64,000 nt of DNA, from positions 19,911,001 through 19,975,000 of the forward strand of contig NC_046683.1 of NCBI RefSeq assembly GCF_009870125.1. Direction: 5' to 3'. This document shows positions 1 through 11,254 of the stretch, in pieces. The notes below the pieces were generated by a model that saw nothing but the letters and a program-made list of their open reading frames with translations, was not told where the DNA came from and searched no databases. Positions within the stretch are counted from its first letter, which is position 1. Every line of letters starts with the position of its first letter. The DNA comes from Drosophila pseudoobscura (taxonomy: Eukaryota > Arthropoda > Insecta > Diptera > Drosophilidae). The translations under genes and the position numbers were made by a program.

Positions 1-242
1 ATGAGGCAAAGAAAACATATCAAGCAGTTTAATTGCGGGGCAAAATGGAGATGGAAGCTAGCCAAAATGCCGCCCAGGCATCAGTATTAGCATTATATCA
101 TAAGATGGGGCGTCGTCATCGTCTGTCCGCCAGAGCCCACCATTAATGGATGGATGGATTAATGAATGGATGGACAGATGGATCGGACATCAAGGATCAA
201 GCCGGAGACATCACCAGACCAGATCAGATCATCAGCACTCAC
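1..242 (-). other. Intron of Lsd-2 at the window edge
   Basis: Begins at the donor gtgagt (242-237 on the minus strand). It contains an ATGGATGG tract at 146-180. No further Lsd-2 exon is seen before the left edge. Confidence 0.5.
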
Positions 243-2212
243 CGTTATCCTCCTCCACATCCGACTCGCTCTTGGGGAAGTAGTACTCAAGGAGGCGCTC
301 GGCTAGGGCTGTGGTGGTGTCCACTCCGTTGACGGCCAGGCTGCCGTACTGGGTGGCCAGCACCTCGTTAGCCTTCTGCCAGGCGAGATCCTTGAGGGAA
401 GCGGCCTTCTGTTGGCCGGCTGCCTTGAACTTGACCACGCGCTCCAGGTGCGGCTGCACCACATCGATCACCTTGCTCTTGGCCTGGTTGTAGATCTCTT
501 GGGGCGTGTCCTTGATTATCGGTGCCTTCACCTCCAGCTTATCGATGCCCTTGACGAGGGTTTGGTCCACGAACGAGATCGGGCGATCCAATTTAGTCAC
601 ATACGGCGCCGCCGTTGTCACGGCCCGGGTCACGCAATCCTCGGCTGCCGTCAGCGCCCATTCGAAGACGCGATTCTTGCCTATAAATAAATCAATTGGA
701 CAGTTTTTGCACATGAAACTTCTGGAATTATAGACATATGTACATATGCATGTATGTATGTGTATATGTACATACGCGTAGTGGCAGGGCATGTCAGATA
801 AGCCGGCCACTTATCAGCAGCCGCAGCAACAACAACAGGGGGAATGTCACTTTTGACTGATAAGAAACTGCGCAGTATGTACTTGTAAGGCATCTCCCCT
901 AGAGCTAGGCTCCATCTATCTCTATTTATTTGTGTGTGTGTATCTATCTATTCGTCTGACAAGTTTAGACTTTGATAGTTCGTCATACAGAAAACAAGAC
1001 TATTCCACCAACAACAAGAAAAAAACCACAGAAGCACCGCAATATTAATTCTGCGGTGTGTAAGTGTGTGCAATAGCAAACGAAATATCACAAACAAGTC
1101 GAAAGTCCAACTAAAGTTCGGTGTGGGAAAGAGATGGAGGTACAGGGAGCAAGACAGTGGCGTGGGCCGACAGGGTGACCGTACCGCTACGCGAACCAAC
1201 ATCGCGTCTGGCGGCTCAGATTGCAGTTCAATGTGCGAAAGAGACAGAGGCATAAGGATCCAGACAGAGGCGTGGACCAACAGGGTTCTCCGACTGCATG
1301 CCCACCATTTTACAATCCCCCGTCATACGCGGCGACTCTGATTGCAATCATTAAATATGTGTACCCACACACATGTGCATGCCCTTTGTGTTCGTGTGTG
1401 TATGAAACGTTTCAGTCTACGTGTTGTTTGCCTCTGCTCTTCTCTCTTCTCTTTTTGGATTTTATTTGCCGTTTTCTTTTCGATTTTGCCAAGTTTTGTT
1501 ATGTAAATTTGAGCGAACTTTGATCGCAAAGCGTCACGAGGGCAAAGTACCGCACAAAAAATAGATATTTGTACATACCTTCCACCTCCCACTTTTCTTT
1601 GTGGTTCTTGCTAGGTCATGGTTGTTGTTGCTGTCACGTCGGCTGTGATTTTGATTATTAGCTACTAGCAATCAATTAACATCAATTGAGTTTAATTTTG
1701 GCCCATTGTCGGGCAATCAAAAAAATGTATGGTTCGGCTTTGGCTGTGCCCGCATTCGAATTCAAACACGATTTTGGCACTCAAAATGGCGATCAATGCA
1801 CTCGAAAGTCGAAGCAACGGTGATCGTTTTCGGTTTCAGTTGCATTTGCTTTTGCTCTATTCGCTGCTGCTACTGCTGGAGAGCTAGTGTCATTGGGCCT
1901 GGCAATGCCGTAAAGCGGTGCACCGTTACTTGACCGGCCGAGAGTTCAATGCACGCAAAGGGGAATCGCAAGCAAATTGTTTTATGAATTCCACTTACCT
2001 TTAACTTTGCCGTAGACATCCTGCGATTTGTCCCAGGCCGCATTCACCACGGGTAGCTTGATGATGCGCTCCAGCGACTCCAGATGAGGCAGCAGATCCT
2101 TGGCATCCTTGGGCTGCTGTTCCTGTTCGGAGAGAACGCTGTTGATTTTGTTGCTGCTGTTCTTGGCAGTTCCGTTGCTGCCTGTGGCGTGTTTTTGCTC
2201 TGCACTGGCCAT
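243..2212 (-). CDS. Lsd-2: Perilipin Lsd-2, 5' part (two coding exons; continues off left edge)
   Basis: Exon 1 is 2212..1999 and exon 2 is 680..243. They join in phase 1 (donor gtaagt at 1998, acceptor ending in ag at 682-681) to give 217 residues. The family's fly members are about 350 aa, so the C-terminal part lies left of the window after a donor gtgagt at 242. I recognise it from the N-terminus MASAEQKHATG, the segment VNAAWDKSQDVYGKVKGK and the PAT-domain stretch beginning NRVFEWALTAAEDCV. Lsd-2 coats lipid droplets and protects triglyceride from lipase, mainly in fat body and germline (established for the family). A longer in-frame start at 2251 exists, but the MASAEQ start matches the known protein. 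The intron between the exons is 1.3 kb. No frameshift or stop is seen. Confidence 0.93.
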
Positions 2213-2383
2213 GTTTCTTTTTCTGTTTCTTGGTCTTTGCTTAGTTTTCACTTCTTTTCTGTTAGCTCTTTTGCTTGGCGCGGCACTTTTTCTCCTTTCT
2301 TTCGTTTGGTTTTTTTTTGGAGGAGCACAAAAAAAAACAGTTCAGTTTTGGTGTGTCTGCGTTTCTTTTTGTTCACCGGTTAA

Positions 2384-2420
2384 AGAACTTCGACGAAGGC
2401 GGGGTGCGTGAGACTGAAGA
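2384..2420 (-). promoter_or_regulatory. Possible Inr plus DPE-like core promoter of Lsd-2
   Basis: Reading the minus strand, TTCAGTC has its A at 2415, and AGTTCT (fits RGWYVT) runs 2389-2384. The spacing is +27 rather than the canonical +28, so this is only suggestive. It sits about 200 bp upstream of the Lsd-2 ATG. No TATA box is obvious. Confidence 0.3.
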
Positions 2421-2499
2421 ATTTTTATGTTTTTATGCGATTTTTTAAATTACGTCTGTTCGCTGGGGCTTTTTAGGAATTTATAGATATTTTTTTTTG

Positions 2500-5400
2500 A
2501 TAATATATTGGTAAGTTGTATTTATTTGTCGGAAATATCAGTATGGATGTTTCTGTGAGATGAATCAACGGAACAACCCTCTACTTTTCTGAATTCGGTT
2601 AAAAGCGCTATGAAATATTGAGGCATGCACAGTCCTCTATATATCACCACCGCCGCACCCGAACCCGAGAGCGGCGCCGAGCCGACGCAAGACCGATCAA
2701 AGAGAAAAAAAGAGAGCAATGCTCAGTTTTGCGTTTCATTTGAGCGAGTTAAAATAACTTTGATATCGGCTATTATTTTAGGATAAATATGATACAATTT
2801 TCTTTTAGAAATATATATATATATTTTATTTTAATATTTACTGTCAACACTATGGTTTTTAATTTGTAAAGTTTAAGCTGCTCGGCTGGTTTATTACGAG
2901 TCGAGCGACTGCCGTGCCTCCGATCGCTGATCAAGAAAAGAGAGAGAGAGAGAGATCTGCATTTGGTGCCACTCTCTCGGCTTCAGCTTTATTCTCTGCC
3001 AAGGTACATATATACATACATACATGCATGCATAGTCTTGGTAAAAAGTATAGTCCTTGGCGTTGCACAAAGAGACCTTTGCCTGAAAATCTTTGAATAA
3101 ATCAAGAGAGTGATGTAAAAAGTCTAAATAATAAATGATAGGGTTAGATAGAAACATTTTAAGACCTTAGGCAAGCAGTATCAATAATGTAATTTTTTCG
3201 ATTTTTATTTAAAATTGCGCTAGTCCTTAACTGAAAAATATAAGAAATGTAATTTTTTGTGAAATTTGTATAAGTGAACTTTTCTGCCAATCTGGGCAAC
3301 TATCCCCACAAATAACAGAAAAAAAATAGTAAAGCAAAAATGGCTGAGGGAAAAGGTAGGAATAATCCTTAAAAAAATAATTTAAACTAATTGTATCAGA
3401 AGAAAAGCAAGCCGGATCACAAACCGAAAGTAGGTGGAGGAGTACCACCGCCTGCAGAACCTCGAAAATAATGTGCATTAATGGGGGGAGAACATCGATG
3501 GTTTCTCTACAAAGAAATGACTAAAAATAATACAAAAAATTTTGTGCATCAAGTCTCTTTTTATTTCCCAATATCGATTGGAGACACGTGGCAGTATAAA
3601 AAGGCTACTATACTCTTAGTTTGTGGTTTAAATCAACTAAACCACATTTGCTTAAAGCCCTTGCTCTTCCATCTCTCCCACATTACACAACTGGAGACGC
3701 ACAAGCGCATGTTACAAAAAAAAAACTGGTTTAAAATTACTTTATTTATAATATTGGTTTCTTTGACATGATACTTTATCACCCATAATCACCTGATTCA
3801 GACCCCAAATACCATTAGTAGATGACAAAATTTAAGAAAATTCTCCAAGTGAAAAAAACAAAAATCATAGTTCAGCGTCTAACGAGTTTTTTGGGGAGCA
3901 CTTCAAAACGATTTACCACAAATGTGTGGTAAACCTTGGTATACCACAGGTATAAATCTAGAATTGATCTACATACGTATGTATATTATAGAGTAAGTTT
4001 AGAGTAAAATTAGACAAAAAAAAACTTGTTTTGGATGGTACAAATACACATATGTATGTACATACAGATGTACATAAATTTGTATGCATGGTTCTCTTTG
4101 AGGTGCATATGTTTTCAAGGCACTGTATGACAGATCTTGTATGACAGATCCTTCGTGGGGGCAAGAAAAAAGAGGAAAAGCAAGTGGAAGAGAGGCCAGA
4201 GAGCATGTGTTTGTTGGGCATGACAACTAGATTAATCCGAAGTGCTGTTCCTCGCCGTGCGACAAACAAATTTTTGATTGAAGTACATTTTAGAATGCTA
4301 TTTGTTTATGTGTGCGTATATGAGGGGGCACTTCCATTATCAATGGGCAATGGGCACCACGCAAATGCTTCGTGGAACCTTTGACCAACTGCGAGCCTAG
4401 GCCCCACCGCACCGATAACGGTCACTGCACATTTCTCTCTCTCACACTCTTTCCTGCTCTCTTTTAAGTCTCAGCTGATATCATACGTAACTTTGACTAA
4501 GTGGTTTGTAATTCTCCGGCGGATTCCAAAGTCCGGCATCCATGTACATACATACATACATATGTGACAAAGCGAAAAAAATACGATAACTACGAGGGAA
4601 ACAATGCCCTGCCCTGTTCTGTCCTGTTCAGCCAAACGGCGCCCTCTGCCGCTATAGCATAATCAATATACATACATACATACATCTGTATGTATATGTA
4701 AATACATATGTATGTACAATTGTATGTGTGCCTCTGCCTGATAAGCTGTAAGCCAGACGAGAAGATCGCGCGTTATCCACTGGTATGCGAAGGGGCTGAT
4801 CGAGATCCAAAGTCCAGATCGAACACTGTCGTCATGACTTGTTTATGTTGTAACCATGCCCAGGTGCTGCCTTCTGTCGATTGCCTATCGCCCATTGGTC
4901 TGGCCGTGGCTGTGGGGTCTGGTGCTGGGGCCTGTGGCCTGTGGCTCGGGATCGAGTGACGATTTCCAGATATCGACAATTAATAAACAATGTACATATG
5001 GAGGTAAATACCATTTCTAAACAAAAAGCTAACATTTCTAAACAGCACGATAGGAAGTAAAAAAGTACATATGTATGTACATATGTAATCGATGATTTCG
5101 GAATGCTTTTTCTACAGAGAACTAAACTCTGAGTATATTATTATTGCAACCATTTCAGAATGTCTTCTGATTACATCAGCTATGGGAAAAATCCATTAAA
5201 GATCTAAGAGAATGAGCAATAATACGCTAATACTGTCTCATATATGTAGCTGTTTAGCAGAGAACCAGGCCATATGCACAGGCCATACATATGTACATAC
5301 AAATTATTTATTATAGTATTAATTATAGGCCATATTTTGAACATATTTATGCACATTTTATGTACATAAATACATATTTAAGTACCTATTGCTTTCCGTT

Positions 5401-7150
5401 ATCACAGACAAGAAATGTCCGTCCGTTTGTATTTTCGCAATGTTGTTTTTAAACCCGATGTCCATAGACTTTTTTTTGCCTAGGCATACTCTATATATAG
5501 AGTGGGGGAAGCATTCAGGTAATAGTACTCGTAATGATATTGTACTTTGCGGACTTTGAATCAGCGGCATGAGTGGGTATACGAAAGGCGAATGAGTCGT
5601 TGGTTTATTTCATTAAATTTGTATTTTTTTTTTTCGTATTGCTTTGCAGATAGATTGTGTCTGGCTGATAAGAGTGTTTAAATACTCTTTTATTATTTTT
5701 TTTTGCTTCATTCATTTAATGCCTTTGTTTTATAAGTGTCGCCTGTTATCGTTATGGAGGCATAAGCCTTTAAGCCACTTATTAAACATTGTTCGCTCAG
5801 CTTATCGCTTTTTAGTGACACACAAATGCCTGAAACTCACTAATGTATGTATGTATGTATATCTCTCAGTCTGTGATAAAATCCAGAAAGTATTGGAAAC
5901 ATCCTTGAGTTCGCTTGGATATACATATGTACATACGCCAAGCTCCTTGATGTTGTGTGACTCTACTCTGGTTCTAGACTAGCAATTTGCATGACATTGC
6001 ATATAAAAAATCTATTTATTGTGAGGGAAGCCTTTTTGGGGAGCTTTCAGAAAGAAAAGGACGCTTCACCAAGATTCGGTACCTAGAGCAAGCCAAGCCG
6101 ACGTTAGTTCAATTGAAATTGCATCGAATGTCCCACAGGCTGCACTGAGCGTCTGTCATTTGGGAAGAAGAGTACGGGGGGGGCCTGTGTGCTCTGCTTA
6201 AGTATTAAAATTAATTCGTCATAGTGCTAAAACACGCCAATGAACAAAAGGAACGGAACAGCCAGCAGAAGCAAAGTCATCCGGCAGTTTGGACTTTGGA
6301 CGCTCTACGTGATGTAGTCGTCGTCTGGACGGGCGGGCGATGACGACGACAGCGACGACGGCGACGACAACTCCCGCGGCTGTGTGGCGCTGAAAAAATT
6401 CGATGCGACGCGTCGGCTCTGGAGCGCGTGTTTTATTTGAGCGAAGATGGAGGAAACAAGAAACACAGGCGAATAAGATTCAAATATAATTCATTGACTA
6501 AATTTAGACGGGACCAAAGACCAACTCTTGGGCATACGTCATGGCATGTCATGGCGTGTGGTTAAATGTGCAGGGTAGAGATGGACGGCGACTGAGGCAT
6601 GGACCAACACGGCAACGAAACTAGAATATTCCAGTCCACGCGAAGACGAGCTCGCAGCGACATTCACACACGTACATACATACATATGTATGTATGTACA
6701 TATCTTCAGTCAGAATTTTTAATTTTATTATCATTTAAGAGTCAATAATAAAGCTTATTGGAGATACTCGTACAACGCCAAGAACGCAAATCAAGACCGT
6801 CATATCTCTGAAGTGCTTTATCAAATGATATATTTTTGTACCATTAAAAGCTTATTACTTCATTTGAGAGTTAATAATAAACATAATAAACAGTCTGCAA
6901 GTACTCTGAATCGGTGATTGTCATACATATTGACGAGATCTTCGGCTATCAAACAAAACAATTTTTACCTCGCCCGACCACAAGATCCTTCAATCCTTCA
7001 CATTTGGGAAGTGCCGCCAAAAGGTCCACCATGCCAAAAAACATTAAAAGTCAATAAAATAGCATTTCCACATAATTCTTTCCCGATACAAAATTTTCTA
7101 AATTTATTGAAAGCCAATTAATTAAATCATTTGAGACTTTGTTGTGAAAA
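2500..7150. other. Intergenic, AT-rich, microsatellite-laden
   Basis: I see no convincing gene in this 4.6 kb. It holds many ACATATGTATGTAC-like tracts (around 3008-3036, 3968-4090, 4540-4563, 4667-4714, 5060-5088, 5274-5300, 5925-5938, 6670-6702). A 13-bp tandem duplication (TGTATGACAGATC twice) lies near 4124-4151. A GC-richer patch at 6300-6420 contains GAC and GTC triplet runs. Every reading frame of notable length here is short or AT-driven. Confidence 0.5.
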
Positions 7151-7152
7151 CC

Positions 7153-7970
7153 GAGGAGACTGAAGCTGGTTTGATTCAGTTTCAGTTTCAGATGGGGATC
7201 AGGCTCGCTGGGATTTTCTGTTCATTTTCCACATCAGGTCCAGTTTGTGTACAGTGTCCGGTTCCATAGCAGTGCCATGTACTGTCCCCGTATAACCAAG
7301 CCACAAGCCAACGATAATCGCCCCCAAGCCAAGCCCAAGCCCAAGCCTAAGCTCGAATCCAACCAGCGCCCTACCACATACTACAGTGGGTCCGACCCCC
7401 GTCTCGAGCAACTAGTCGTCTACCGGTCCCTGCTCGAGCACTTGCTGGACCAAAAGATACACTATGACCGGGAACGGGAACTGGAAGAACAGCGTCTGGA
7501 GCGGTTTCGGCGCGAGGGCCTCAACGAGCGCAGCCTGATGGTACAAGAGCGGGTTCTGAAGAAGACTCAGGCCATGCTCCCAGGCATTGTCTTTAAGATG
7601 CGCAACGAGGTGGATAGGCTGCAGCGCCTCCTGGAGACCGACCAGAAGCAGCTGAGGCAGCTGGATCTGGAGCTCTTCGATCAGTGCCAGGAGCTGGTAA
7701 GCGCCTCGAAGCAGAGCCTAGACCACCAGCTCTGAGACTCTGAAACCTGGATCGATTCCCTCTCGAAATATTCAGTCGATGAGCTGCCAAATTCAAATGT
7801 GTACCGGAATGTAAACCAAACCCAACCCAACCTCAACCTTCATTTGATTAGAAATAATCCGCCCAAATATAGTATACACAAAGTTGAAAAGAAGAAAGAT
7901 GGGGCTGGTGGTTCTTAAGGATGGTATGGTTCCTTCGGGCTCTGTCAGCGGCGGAATTTCCTTGTCCAGT
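7153..7970 (+). repeat. Duplicated block, copy A (inverted relative to copy B at about 24.3-25.14 kb)
   Basis: From about 7153 the sequence matches the reverse complement of 25140 downwards. The core from about 7215 to 7870 is nearly identical. Beyond 7880 the match becomes gappy and reaches into a relic of Rab3-GEF exon 5: on the minus strand it reads EIPPLTEPEGTI, against [12 protein letters not shown] in the real exon. The exon relic has no splice donor or neighbouring exon here, so copy A is the derived copy. Confidence 0.9.
7277..7735 (+). CDS. TBCA-like protein (tubulin-folding cofactor A family), copy A
   Basis: An intronless ORF of 152 aa starting MYCPRITKP. The first ATG is at 7277; an upstream in-frame reading begins only with GTG. 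After a basic, proline- and lysine-rich N-terminus of about 40 residues comes a predicted all-helical coiled-coil core. Its landmarks are [24 protein letters not shown], the Q-rich [14 protein letters not shown] and [10 protein letters not shown]. This order matches TBCA (DPR, Y-E, E-EG, QE, MIP, RL--LE), which captures beta-tubulin during alpha/beta dimer assembly. TBCA proper is about 108 aa, so this is an N-terminally extended paralogue. It differs from copy B by one residue (Glu here, Lys there) and two silent bases. Lack of introns suggests an older retrogene origin. Expression is unknown, and no AATAAA is seen close downstream. Confidence 0.72.
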   Translation: MYCPRITKPQANDNRPQAKPKPKPKLESNQRPTTYYSGSDPRLEQLVVYRSLLEHLLDQKIHYDRERELEEQRLERFRREGLNERSLMVQERVLKKTQAMLPGIVFKMRNEVDRLQRLLETDQKQLRQLDLELFDQCQELVSASKQSLDHQL

Positions 7971-9240
7971 GGTTCGCTGTTTGTTAGTTTCTTGTGCATT
8001 TTTGTATCAATTTTCAAGGCAGCCCAGGTTGGACCCCACAGCGTCTGCTTGATGGAACAAGCAAGCAATATCATCTTCGATATTTATTCCTCTCCACAGT
8101 AAGAATGTTTAAATTCCATTCAGGAAATTATATGAGACCTGCCTGAAAGTATGCTAGGAAATGTATCAAATTCCCTCTGGGAAAAGTGAAAGTGAATTTA
8201 CTGTTAATGAATAGTTTAAGGTTTATAGAACCTGGTTGGCTCAAAAACGAGCCAAGCCAAGCTCATTTCCAACGTTTCTTCTTAAAATTCATATATGAAA
8301 TGTTATCGGAGAATGTCCACCTCCTGAATGCACTCTGAAATACATATGTATGTATTGGCCACGAGACAGACGTGTTCGCGCTTTTTTAATTTAAAATCGT
8401 TATTTCTATACATACAGTTGTATAGGTGTAGTGGCCGCACGCCAGACCCTACTTTGCCTATCAACTGAACGCCAGACCCTACATGGCATTTATTACGAGC
8501 CCAGTCACATGCCAGACTCGACTCGGCCTCCGCATAGCCCGACGAGCAAAGAATAATGAATCAAAGAGAGGCACAGGGTGGAGTGAAGCAATTAGTCCAC
8601 AACAAGTCCACTCAATTTAATTTTTAATGCACATTGATGTGCTCTCTTCCCACATGTCCCTGTCTTTCTCGCTCCCGCTTGCTCGACTTGGGGGCCTCCT
8701 CCCTCCTCTTTTCCATCTCCCTCTAACACTCGTTTGGCTGAGGCGCTTCCGTTGGTCCGTTGTCTAGATATTTATTTATTTTATTTCTCGTTTCTTTTGT
8801 TTTGCACATCTTTTTTGTGCGGTGACCTTGATAAATGTGCTTTGGGTGGTAAATGCTGCTGTGTCATGAACAGTGGGGCAACTTCCGTTTGGACTGCTTC
8901 TATTTTCAGTTGGGATGCTCTTAAGTGATCAATCTGTGATCTGTCATGGATTCTGCACTGTTTCCCCATCATATCCCCAAGCGGAAACTGGATAACTATG
9001 GCTGTCTGCCGTCTGCCGTCTACCGCTAGAGGGCCCGGCTATGAGCCTGCGCCCTTTTTGGAATATTCCAACAAATAAATAAATGAATATGGAGACACGT
9101 CAGAACGTGACGTGACCCTGCGAATCGGGGCATCTGCTCCATTCTTATTCCGACGCTGACACAACCTGACCGAGTAGTCGCCTGCCAAAGCTTGTCGAGA
9201 ATAGGCCTGATCTGGTCCGTTCCGAGTAATCAATTAATAA
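7971..9240. other. Intergenic region between TBCA-like copy A and the MAPEG pair
   Basis: No gene is recognised. A short degenerate repeat (GCCAGACCCTAC or GCCAGACTC) occurs at 8441, 8471 and 8511. Pyrimidine-rich sequence lies at 8640-8720, and GTCTGCC repeats at 9003-9022. The 5' UTR and promoter of the first MAPEG gene must lie near the right end, but I cannot place the start site. Confidence 0.4.
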
Positions 9241-9801
9241 ATGGACAACAAGACATTGGCCACTCCCATTACCGGGCCCATGCGCCTGGCACTGCTGGAC
9301 AGGTCGAATCCCGTGTTCTCCTGCTACCTGGTCTGGATGAGTTTGCTGGTGCTGAAAATGCTGTGCATGTCGCTGCTCACAGCCCGCCAGCGGATGAGGA
9401 CCAAGACCTTTGCTAATCCCGAGGATCTTCGCCTCCCCAAGCTCAGCGAGGTGCGATTCGGAGATGCCCATGTCGAGCGAGTGCGTCGGTAAGTAAAGGT
9501 AAGCTTCTCCGACTCCCCCCAAAGTAATCGCATTTGACTGTATTGCAGTGCTCATCGGAACGATCTGGAGAATGTGCTGCCGTTTATGTTAATGTCCCTG
9601 GCCTATGTGGCCACTGGGCCGCATCCGATGGTTGCACGGCTGGTCATACGCATCGGGGCAAGTGCCAGAGTGCTGCATACCATGGTCTACGCTTTCGTCC
9701 CGGTGCCCCAGCCGGCCCGGGCCCTAGCATTCTTCACCACCTTTTTAATCACCTGCTTTGAGGCGATCTATGTGCTCGTCTGCTGTATCAAGTATATCTA
9801 G
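9241..9801 (+). CDS. Microsomal glutathione S-transferase-like MAPEG protein, first of a tandem pair
   Basis: Two exons, 9241..9488 and 9549..9801, join in phase 2 (CG|T) across a 60-nt GT-AG intron to give 166 aa. The protein has the MAPEG layout of four membrane helices. The first helix is SCYLVWMSLLVLKMLCMSLL; the family signature follows as HVERVRR-AHRNDLENVLPF; the last helix starts near ALAFFTTFLITC. MAPEG enzymes are trimeric ER-membrane proteins using glutathione (MGST1, mPGES-1). The FANPEDL and RxxRAHRNDLEN motifs place this with the MGST1/PGES branch. It resembles the D. melanogaster CG33177/CG33178 pair; I am not sure which member. The substrate cannot be read from sequence. It is followed 239 bp later by a paralogue in the same orientation. 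Confidence 0.88.
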
Positions 9802-10040
9802 ACGCAAATAGCCCGACGGGCCATTAAGTAGTGACCCCTTCCATCTCACCCCTCCCATGGCCACAGAAAACGATCCGCTCAACTATATATGATTCGACGC
9901 AATTCGTAGCCAGTTTGACCACTTCTATGCGGCCTGGCCTGTGATGAGTGGAGCTGTGAGCCGTCACTAGACGAGCAGTCGCTCTAGTCTGCTCCAATCG
10001 AACGCACCTCACCAAACGCTCACCTCCGATAGCTCCCAAG

Positions 10041-10776
10041 ATGTCCACCAATAGCAGTACCATGCCGATGACGCCCCCCAAGGAGCTGTTCAACCTGGAT
10101 AATCCTGTCTTCTGCTGCTATCTCTTTTGGGCCACGGTGCTGGTGGTCAAGATGCTGCTCATGTCGCTTTTGACTGCCGTGCAACGCTTCCGCTTCAAGG
10201 TAAGAGGGATCGCAGCGTTTCCCGCTGCAGTTGCTCAAGCATCATCGACTATTCACAGCTTCTGGGTCTGGTTCCATTGGGAATGAGGCGAAAGGTAAAG
10301 TCATCATAACATTCATAACCGGTTTGGGGATACGTGGTCGAACGTTCTGAAAACTAGAGGTGTCTGGTTCTCTGCCTTACAGATATTTCCCAACCAGGAA
10401 GACCTCTTCTTCAAGAACACGGAGGTTCAGTTTAATGATCCACATGTGGAGCGCGTACGCAGGTAGGTGCAGTCCAGTACAGTCACTCCCTCATCCATAA
10501 TTTGCTGAATCGATCTACTGCAGAGCCCATCGCAACGACATGGAGAACATCTTGCCATATTTCATCATGGCCCTGATCTACATAAGCACTAATCCGGATG
10601 CAACAGTGGCCTGCAATCTGTTCCGAGTGGCCTCCTTGGCCCGCATAGTGCACACCCTGGTCTACGCCGTGTATCCTGTGCCGCAGCCATCCCGGATAAT
10701 CGCCTTTGGCTGCATGCTTCTCATTACTTTTTACATGGCCGCAGTTGTGGCCTTGCGCACCCTTAGCTTTATCTGA
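10041..10776 (+). CDS. Microsomal glutathione S-transferase-like MAPEG protein, second of a tandem pair
   Basis: Three exons, 10041..10199, 10383..10462 and 10524..10776, give 163 aa in frame throughout. The helix CCYLFWATVLVVKMLLMSLL precedes the intron. IFPNQEDLFF, HVERVRR-AHRNDMENILPY and VYPVPQPSRI are shared landmarks with the upstream gene. The phase-2 intron within VRR|AHRND is at the same place in both genes. The additional phase-0 intron after RFRFK is absent from the neighbour. That 183-nt intron contains a possible 36-nt in-frame exon (see the separate entry). The likely poly(A) signal is the ATTAAA variant at 10852. The 3' end converges on COX17, whose stop is only about 160 bp away. 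Best match from memory is D. melanogaster CG33178. Confidence 0.9.
10259..10294 (+). other. Candidate 36-nt cassette microexon in the second MAPEG gene
   Basis: Within the first intron, an acceptor (ttcacag ending at 10258) and a donor (gtaaag from 10295) bracket 36 nt that stay in frame with both flanking phase-0 exons. Inclusion would add 12 residues, LLGLVPLGMRRK, after the first helix loop. Branch-point and polypyrimidine signals are weak, so it could be fortuitous. Confidence 0.35.
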
Positions 10777-10933
10777 CTCTAGCGCATTCCTCTCCTCATC
10801 TCTCTGTATTAGACAAAAACTCATTCGGCATGAGCAGATTTGGCTCTTTCAATTAAATTACGACTATAATAATTATCATGAGATGCAACAGAAACAAACA
10901 GTGGGAAGGGGGGGGCTGGGAGGTTAGAGTTGT

Positions 10934-11254
10934 TTAGATGTTGAAGCCGGCGTCGCGCATGCACTTCTTATGCGCCTCAATCAGTTCAGTGCAGTTCTCC
11001 TCGCCGCGCTCTACCATGCTGTTGAATGGAGAAGAGAGCTCATTAGAAGTGTTGCGTCATCATAGCAGCCTGTAGGCACATCTGCATTGGTGCACTCTGA
11101 ACGCTTACCACTGGTCACGTGCCCGCTTGGTCTCGGGACAGGCGCAGCATGCCTTGCACTTGGGTTTGGCACCAGAGGCGGCATTTGTCGCGGCGACGGG
11201 TGCTGATGCAGCGGCTTGAGCGACTTCGACTCCCTTGGATGTGCTGCTGCCCAT
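10934..11254 (-). CDS. COX17: Cytochrome c oxidase copper chaperone COX17
   Basis: Exons 11254..11109 and 11018..10934 join in phase 2 (TG|C) to give 76 aa starting [11 protein letters not shown] and ending MRDAGFNI. The protein carries [12 protein letters not shown] with the Cu(I)-binding adjacent cysteines, and the twin CX9C motif: [11 protein letters not shown] and [14 protein letters not shown]17 resides in the mitochondrial intermembrane space, where Mia40-type oxidation folds the CX9C hairpin. It hands copper to SCO1 and COX11 for cytochrome oxidase assembly. The length is near that of fly COX17 (about 70-80 aa). A DRE-type site lies about 200 bp upstream. The gene is convergent with the second MAPEG gene. 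Confidence 0.95.

Noticed and set aside
2600-2720. Minus-strand 65-codon frame upstream of Lsd-2
   Set aside because: Short, purine-run driven, and no homology recognised; more likely flanking DNA.
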